Part shown: piece after piece, positions 32,759 through 37,268 of the stretch
How positions within the stretch are numbered: the stretch's first letter is position 1
Layout: each line of letters begins with the position of its first letter
Origin: Acidobacteriaceae bacterium
GTDB taxonomy: Bacteria > Acidobacteriota > Terriglobia > Terriglobales > Acidobacteriaceae
NCBI GenBank assembly: GCA_003134435.1
Contig: PLBE01000235.1
Location: 1 to 37,268, forward strand
Length of the DNA: 37,268 bases
Direction of reading: 5' to 3'
Notes under the pieces: generated by a model
Told to the model about the DNA's origin: nothing
What the model saw: only the letters and a program-made list of their open reading frames with translations
The model's database searches: none
Program-made: the position numbers and the translations under genes

Positions 32759-32787
32759 CCCACCCTTCATTCCGATTGAAGGGTGGG
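32759..32787. terminator. Perfect 11-base hairpin in a convergent gap
   Basis: CCCACCCTTCA (32759-32769), 7-base loop TTCCGAT, TGAAGGGTGGG (32777-32787). It lies between the stops of two convergent genes, so a bidirectional terminator is likely, but neither strand has a T-run after it. A second short hairpin GACTG-CGCGG-CAGTC follows. Confidence 0.45.
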
Positions 32788-32898
32788 ACTGCGCGGCAGT
32801 CGCTCGATTGAATTTGTGAATCTCGACACGGAAACCGGAGCAGGAAGCAACCGCGTTCTAAGCCGTGACCGAAAAAAAGAGCTAGCCAAGGCCCGCGC

Positions 32899-33885
32899 TC
32901 ATTGCGTCACAAAATCGCGGACCGCCTTCAGAAACAGCTCGGGCTGATCCACGAACGTCATGTGGCCGCTCTTTGGCAGGATGATCAGTTGTGATCCGGC
33001 AATCTTGTCGTGCATCTCCCGCGACATCTTGGGATCACTCTCGTCGTGCTCGCCCACAAGAATCAGCGTTGGCACTTTGATCTGCGAGAGTTGCCCAACG
33101 TATTCCACTTCCTTCAGATTGCCGTCGACGATGAACTCTCCATCCGAGCCCCACATCTCGAGGTAGACGTCCCATGCCGTGCCGGTGTTAGAACTGAGCG
33201 GATCGTAATTCGGGTCGGGGTGGTTCTGATAAACATACGGGAAATAGCCTTTCCCCCAGGCCAGCTTGGCGTATTCCTCGGGATAGCGGCCGTGCTCCCA
33301 GATCTCTCCCTTGCCATACAAACCTGCCGCTTCAAGCGCATCCACCCGATCGCGTTCCTTGGGATCCATCTCCGCTTTCATCTTGGCGAGCGCCTGGTTG
33401 AGTTCCTTCGTGCTGGAGAACGTGCTGCCGAGAATCAGGTGAGAGAGGTTCTTCTGATACTTGAAAGCGTACGCCTGCACCAACACGCCCCCAAAGGAAT
33501 GGCCGAGAAGGCTGATCTTGCCAAGGTCAAGCGCCTGCCGAACGGCTTCAATATCCTCCACCATGTTGGCGACGTTGTATTGCGAAGGGTCCTCGATCTT
33601 CGCCGACTTGCCCGAACCGCGCTCGTCAATGAATATGAGGCGGCTCGTGCGCATCAACGGAAGCAGGTAGGGCAGGAAGTAATCGTGCGAAGCTCCGGGA
33701 CCCCCATGGACAATCATCAACGGCGCGCCATGCCCCATCGACTGGTAGTAGATCAAAGCGCCATGACTGTCGACGAAGCCTTCCTGAATGGGAAACAAAC
33801 TTTGCGGCGCGGGCGTTTGAGCGGCACAAGCCAGTGCGCTAACCAGAACGAACAGGAACTGAACAGTCGATAAGCGGATTCGCAT
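32899..33885 (-). CDS. Exported alpha/beta hydrolase, proline iminopeptidase-like (S33)
   Basis: 328 residues. Signal peptide (about 1-22, ending ALACAAQ). The S33 hallmarks are present: HGGPGASHDY (60-69, oxyanion region), GHSFGG with nucleophile Ser130, Asp281 in VGEHDESDP (or Asp284), and His308 in SGHMTFVD. A cap domain lies at about 155-260. Prolyl aminopeptidase-type enzymes release N-terminal proline. Exact substrate uncertain. Periplasmic or secreted, unlike the cytoplasmic E. coli-type enzymes. Not clearly coupled with neighbours (90 bases from the YncE-like stop). Confidence 0.88.
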   Translation of the reverse strand: MRIRLSTVQFLFVLVSALACAAQTPAPQSLFPIQEGFVDSHGALIYYQSMGHGAPLMIVHGGPGASHDYFLPYLLPLMRTSRLIFIDERGSGKSAKIEDPSQYNVANMVEDIEAVRQALDLGKISLLGHSFGGVLVQAYAFKYQKNLSHLILGSTFSSTKELNQALAKMKAEMDPKERDRVDALEAAGLYGKGEIWEHGRYPEEYAKLAWGKGYFPYVYQNHPDPNYDPLSSNTGTAWDVYLEMWGSDGEFIVDGNLKEVEYVGQLSQIKVPTLILVGEHDESDPKMSREMHDKIAGSQLIILPKSGHMTFVDQPELFLKAVRDFVTQ

Positions 33886-33975
33886 GCGGAAATGCTAGCA
33901 CAACAAAACATCCATCCGGGTGCCCCAGCCTTGCGCGTTCTGTGCGCAGGAGTCTTGAAGATCGCCGAAGATAGG

Positions 33976-35142
33976 TCAGCGCCCTTCCAGGATTTTCGTC
34001 GCCAGGAACGACTTCACCACAATCTGATTGGGTTCCATGCCGACGGGAATAATGGTCAGCAGCGAGTATTCGGAAGGCTCAAATTTCTTCTTGGGCGTGC
34101 GTTTCTGGATGACTGCCAGGTCTCCCGATCCGCTGTCGAGCACCAGTAGATAGTTCTGGTTCTGCGAGAGTGCGAGCGCGTCGGGATGGGTTCCAACCGG
34201 GAGATAAGCCACCACCTTGCCGAAGTCGATGTCGTAGACCGCGATGTTATTCGATCCAAAGTTCGACACATACAAACGAGAGTTATCCCGCGACACGACG
34301 CCGCGAGAAGGCTGGTCTCCGATCAGATAGCTGCCCGAAACTTCGTTGCCCGTTGTCTCGATGATAGAAATGCTGCCGGCCTCGAAGTTGAAGGCCGCCA
34401 ACTCTCCGCCATCCGGCTTCAGCGCCAGGCTCACCGGAGATTTCCCGACATCGAGCAGCGCCAGTAGCTTGTCGTTCTTCAAATCGATGCTGGCCACCTG
34501 CCCCGATCCCGAACAGGAAACAAACGCTTTGCTGGAATCCGGCAGGATGGCAATGTCTTCGGGATGAATGCAGATGTTGATGGCGGCGCGGACGGTGAGG
34601 CGCGAAGTGTCGATGATCGAAGCCGAGTTGTCGGCGCGATTGGAGACAACCACCGTCGACCCGTCGGGCGAAACCCGCGCCAGGCCCGGCATGCGGCCCA
34701 CATGAAGCGTCGCCACCACCGTGCGCCGGTCGAGATCCAGCACGGAAACATTGTCCGACCCCGAGTTCGCCACATAAGCGCGGCGGCCATCTGGGGAGAC
34801 ATCGACAAAGAAGGGACGACCATAAACGCCAATTGTTGCTACGACTTTGTTCTGCTCGGCGTCGATTACGCTGACATTCGAGGATCCGGAATTGACGACA
34901 TACACTTCATTCCGCTTGGGATTGGCCGCAACTCCCGTGGGGTCGCTGCCCACCTGCAGCGTGCGCACGGGAAGAAAACTCCGCACATCGACGACTGTAA
35001 CCGTGTTGCTCTTGCCATTGCTTATATACGCAAATTCCCGGTAGAGCGGGCCGTAGCCAGGAAGGGTGCGCTCATGGAAGTAGTACCATCCGGCGGCCAG
35101 GACAAGCGGGACGAGGACGGCAAGTAGCAGGAATTTTCTCAT
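33976..35142 (-). CDS. YncE-like beta-propeller protein
   Basis: 388 residues. An N-terminal hydrophobic segment (FLLLAVLVPLVLAAGWYYF) acts as a signal or membrane anchor. The rest is about seven repeats of the 40-residue YVTN/YncE type, for example VYVVNSGSSNVSVIDAEQNKV, AYVANSGSDNVSVLDLDRRTV, LYVSNFGSNNIAVYDIDFGKV. These form a propeller that may bind ligands or surface partners. Function unknown. No Shine-Dalgarno. A 6-base palindrome (35179-35193) lies in its upstream gap. Confidence 0.88.
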   Translation of the reverse strand: MRKFLLLAVLVPLVLAAGWYYFHERTLPGYGPLYREFAYISNGKSNTVTVVDVRSFLPVRTLQVGSDPTGVAANPKRNEVYVVNSGSSNVSVIDAEQNKVVATIGVYGRPFFVDVSPDGRRAYVANSGSDNVSVLDLDRRTVVATLHVGRMPGLARVSPDGSTVVVSNRADNSASIIDTSRLTVRAAINICIHPEDIAILPDSSKAFVSCSGSGQVASIDLKNDKLLALLDVGKSPVSLALKPDGGELAAFNFEAGSISIIETTGNEVSGSYLIGDQPSRGVVSRDNSRLYVSNFGSNNIAVYDIDFGKVVAYLPVGTHPDALALSQNQNYLLVLDSGSGDLAVIQKRTPKKKFEPSEYSLLTIIPVGMEPNQIVVKSFLATKILEGR

Positions 35143-35178
35143 TTTCTAAAGGACGAGTTGGAGTCGCTAAGGCATGAG

Positions 35179-35193
35179 ATTATCAGAGATAAT
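35179..35193. repeat. ATTATC-AGA-GATAAT palindrome upstream of the propeller gene
   Basis: Perfect 6-base arms in the 71-base gap between the TonB-C gene stop and the propeller gene start. It could be an operator or weak hairpin. Confidence 0.35.
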
Positions 35194-35213
35194 TTGTCTT
35201 CGTCTCAGGGCTA

Positions 35214-35798
35214 CTATCTTCTTTTCGCCAACTCGAGGACGCGCGGTCTCGGCCCTGATGGCATTCTTGAGGCGTCAGCGCGTCCCCCGGGAAATGCCTC
35301 ATCCGGGCTGGGATTGTAATAAAAATAAATCCGCAATTTTATGGACTTGGCAGGAAATTCGGCCGGCAAAGGAGGAAGCGGATTCGAATTGGAGATACTG
35401 TCCCACGCGGCTTGGTCCAACTCCCGGTCTACAGAAGCCGTGTCGATCGCTATGTCGTCAAGTTTTCCAGATTGCGCAATCGCGAACTCGATCGCGACCT
35501 TGCCCTTTTGCCGGGCTGGCGGCAGAACCTTGGCGGGAATCCGGCCGTACCAGTTCTTGCGGATCGCGGATATGACGGCCCTGATGTAAGGACCGAAATT
35601 AACCCCTCTGGTGTCGCTGAGCACTTCGACTTGCGTGGTTGCGGCGCGATTCGGCGAATCCGGTTGACGCCGCTCCGAGGCCTGGGAATCCGGGGCTGAT
35701 GGCGGGGTCGACTGTGCGCTGGCAAATGCGACCGGGATCAAGAAAGGCGCAAAACCTATCAGCCGTAACATTGAGACCGGCATTGATCGCTGCGCCAT
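35214..35798 (-). CDS. TonB C-terminal domain protein
   Basis: 194 residues from the ATG at 35798, four bases after the DAHP synthase stop. Starts inside that gene (35828) are in frame but overlap it. A signal-like segment (LRLIGFAPFLIPVAFASAQ) is followed by a short Ser/Pro/Gln linker and a TonB-C domain (about 70-160: FGPYIRAVISAIRKNWYGRIP, GKVAIEFAIAQSGKLDDIAI, IKLRIYFYYNP). TonB-C normally contacts outer-membrane receptors, but this protein lacks the usual long Pro spacer and no ExbB/ExbD is nearby. Tail is basic (RPRVLELAKRR). Confidence 0.85.
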   Translation of the reverse strand: MAQRSMPVSMLRLIGFAPFLIPVAFASAQSTPPSAPDSQASERRQPDSPNRAATTQVEVLSDTRGVNFGPYIRAVISAIRKNWYGRIPAKVLPPARQKGKVAIEFAIAQSGKLDDIAIDTASVDRELDQAAWDSISNSNPLPPLPAEFPAKSIKLRIYFYYNPSPDEAFPGGRADASRMPSGPRPRVLELAKRR

Positions 35799-35802
35799 TT
35801 GA

Positions 35803-36852
35803 TTACCCTGCAACCACAGCAGTTTCACGCGTTGGAACCGTCCGCCCTAAGACCGCCGCAATCTGCCGGACCTCCGCCATCAACGCGTCGAACTGATCGG
35901 GGAACAGCGACTGCATGCCATCCGACAACGCCCGGTCGGGATCGTGGTGAACTTCTACCATCAGGCCATCGGCTCCTACGGCGATCGCAGCGCGTGACAG
36001 CGGCGTAACCTTGTTGCGTTTGCCGGTGCCGTGGCTGGGATCGACAATGATCGGGAGGTGGCTCAGGCGCTGCACCGCCGGAACAATACTGAGGTCAAGC
36101 GTATTGCGCGTGTGGTCGGCGAAAGTACGCACTCCGCGCTCGCACAGGACAATGTTGTAGTTGCCCTCGCTCATGATGTATTCGGCGGCCATCAAAAATT
36201 CTTCCAGCGTGGCCGAAATACCGCGCTTCAGCAGCACCGGCTTGCGGGCCCGTCCGGCGCGCTTGAGCAGAGAAAAATTCTGCATATTGCGAGCCCCGAT
36301 CTGGATGACATCGGCGTACTTTTCAACCAGTTCGAGCGATTCGTAATCGACCGCTTCGGTCACGATGATCAGGCCGAAGCGTTCGCGAATTTCTGCCATG
36401 ATCTTCAGCCCCTCTTCACCCAGTCCCTGGAATGAATAGGGAGAGGTGCGCGGTTTGTAAGCGCCGCCGCGAAAAAACTGAGCTCCGGCGCGAGCCACGC
36501 GCTCCGCGATTCTGAACGCCTGATCGCGCGTCTCAATGCCACACGGCCCCGCAATAATCGCCAATTCGGCCCCCCCGATCGTCGCGGGCGAATTGGGAAA
36601 CTTGATGACTGTGTTGTCAGGCTTGGTGTCACGGCTGACTAACTTATAAGGCTTGGAGACGCGGATCACTTCCTGCACTCCGGCCATTTCCTCGAGCGTT
36701 CCCGACTCGACCTCACCCTTATTGCCGGTGATGCCGATGGCGGTGCGCTGCGCGCCGGGCATGGAGTGCGCCCGGTATCCAAGCGCTTCGATCTTCTGGC
36801 AAACAGCGCGAACCTGGTCTTCCGTGGCCTGCGCTTTCATAACGACTAGCAT
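35803..36852 (-). CDS. aroF: 3-deoxy-7-phosphoheptulonate (DAHP) synthase
   Basis: 349 residues. First enzyme of the shikimate pathway, joining phosphoenolpyruvate and erythrose 4-phosphate. N-terminal ferredoxin-like regulatory domain (about 1-75, [17 protein letters not shown]), the type found in Thermotoga DAHP synthase, followed by the TIM barrel with [66 protein letters not shown] and [17 protein letters not shown]. These carry the metal (Cys, His, Glu, Asp) and PEP-binding residues. Allosteric control by tyrosine is known for this type and inferred here. Followed by the TonB-C gene after four bases. Confidence 0.95.
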   Translation of the reverse strand: MLVVMKAQATEDQVRAVCQKIEALGYRAHSMPGAQRTAIGITGNKGEVESGTLEEMAGVQEVIRVSKPYKLVSRDTKPDNTVIKFPNSPATIGGAELAIIAGPCGIETRDQAFRIAERVARAGAQFFRGGAYKPRTSPYSFQGLGEEGLKIMAEIRERFGLIIVTEAVDYESLELVEKYADVIQIGARNMQNFSLLKRAGRARKPVLLKRGISATLEEFLMAAEYIMSEGNYNIVLCERGVRTFADHTRNTLDLSIVPAVQRLSHLPIIVDPSHGTGKRNKVTPLSRAAIAVGADGLMVEVHHDPDRALSDGMQSLFPDQFDALMAEVRQIAAVLGRTVPTRETAVVAG

Positions 36853-37004
36853 AGGGATCCTCTGAGACCTATCAGTCTAGCGGTCCCTGCGACGTTGGGC
36901 AAACGAGGCAGCGCGGGATTCCCGCAGAACCCGAACGCTCCACGAACCTGGCCGCCAAGCCGTATGGCCGTTCCTCGAAGAGGGGAGAACTGCTCCACGG
37001 GCCC

Positions 37005-37020
37005 GCAACTACGCAGTTGC
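37005..37020 (+). promoter_or_regulatory. Hairpin upstream of leuS
   Basis: Perfect 6-base arms GCAACT-ACGC-AGTTGC, followed by ATTTGTTC. A -10-like TAAAAT lies just after (37035-37040), so the hairpin may be outside the transcript. Confidence 0.3.
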
Positions 37021-37074
37021 ATTTGTTCACGTTGTAAAATAGGCGTTTCATCCTTGCAGCCCCGAACCTCATCT

Positions 37075-37268
37075 ATGTCGCCCGATATGTCACCCGAAGA
37101 CAAAGCGATCCCTTCCGCCCGCCTCGAACGTAATCTTGAACCTGGCGAAGAGCGTTACGACGCGCAACGCATCGAGCAGAAATGGACCGAGCGCTGGCAG
37201 AACGATCCGTCGCTCTACGCCGCCGAAGCCCACTCCACCAAGCCGAAATACTACGTGCTGGAGATGCT
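37075..37268 (+). CDS. leuS: Leucyl-tRNA synthetase, N-terminal fragment (3' end outside window)
   Basis: 64 complete codons from the ATG at 37075, then cut by the window edge. The pattern RYDAQRIEQKWTERWQ followed by KPKYYVLEML matches the start of class I leucyl-tRNA synthetases, just before the catalytic HIGH region. The first about 23 residues are an acidic extension. An internal ATG at 37087 is also in frame. Plus strand, divergent from aroF. Confidence 0.88.
   Translation, partial: MSPDMSPEDKAIPSARLERNLEPGEERYDAQRIEQKWTERWQNDPSLYAAEAHSTKPKYYVLEM

Noticed and set aside
36900-37074. T-box leader before leuS
   Set aside because: No T-box sequence (AGGGTGGNACCGCG) and no specifier stem are visible.

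Overview
This is a moderately GC-rich, gene-dense chromosomal window with short intergenic gaps, little phage or transposon content and no CRISPR array. The gene mix suggests an Acidobacteriota chromosome (Terriglobia-like). It includes a type IV pilus alignment operon, a TPR-secretin-cohesin fusion with twin pseudopilins, a fused alpha/beta 2-oxoacid dehydrogenase E1, an exported protein with choice-of-anchor D domains, TonB-C and YncE-like exported proteins, and many conserved but unnamed secreted proteins. The taxonomic call is inference from gene content only.

Left part (1-5380, all minus strand): an operon in the order helix-turn-helix regulator, pilM, pilN, pilO, pilP, pilQ. pilQ runs off the left edge. 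It encodes the inner-membrane alignment complex and outer-membrane secretin of a type IV pilus. Upstream lies a roughly 700-base non-coding stretch with several inverted and direct repeats.

Centre-left (6104-16043): a lysine 6-dehydrogenase-like enzyme, a small YeaQ/GlsB-type membrane protein, a lipoprotein, a transglutaminase-like protein, an exported protein with a 15-base tandem array upstream of its start, a large polytopic membrane protein, an HExxH protein, a small hypothetical, and a HAD phosphatase followed by an M50 membrane protease with a C-terminal zinc-ribbon region.

Centre (16269-23263): fused E1alpha-E1beta on plus. On minus is a second secretin operon (secretin with cohesin domain, two pseudopilins, then DoxX). 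smpB follows on plus, preceded by a 7-base tandem array.

Right part (23615-37268): an exported protein with two Ig-like anchor domains, leucyl aminopeptidase, another polytopic GT-C-like protein, a VapBC toxin-antitoxin pair divergent from uvrC, an exported small protein, an S33 peptidase, a YncE-like beta-propeller, a TonB-C protein coupled to DAHP synthase, and the first 64 codons of leuS.

The most unusual points are: the secretin-cohesin fusion operon with twin pseudopilins and no local ATPase; short tandem repeat arrays (15, 7 and 12 bases) lying directly upstream of three genes; the excisionase-type regulator heading the pilMNOPQ operon; and overlapping or nearly leaderless promoter signals between vapB and uvrC.
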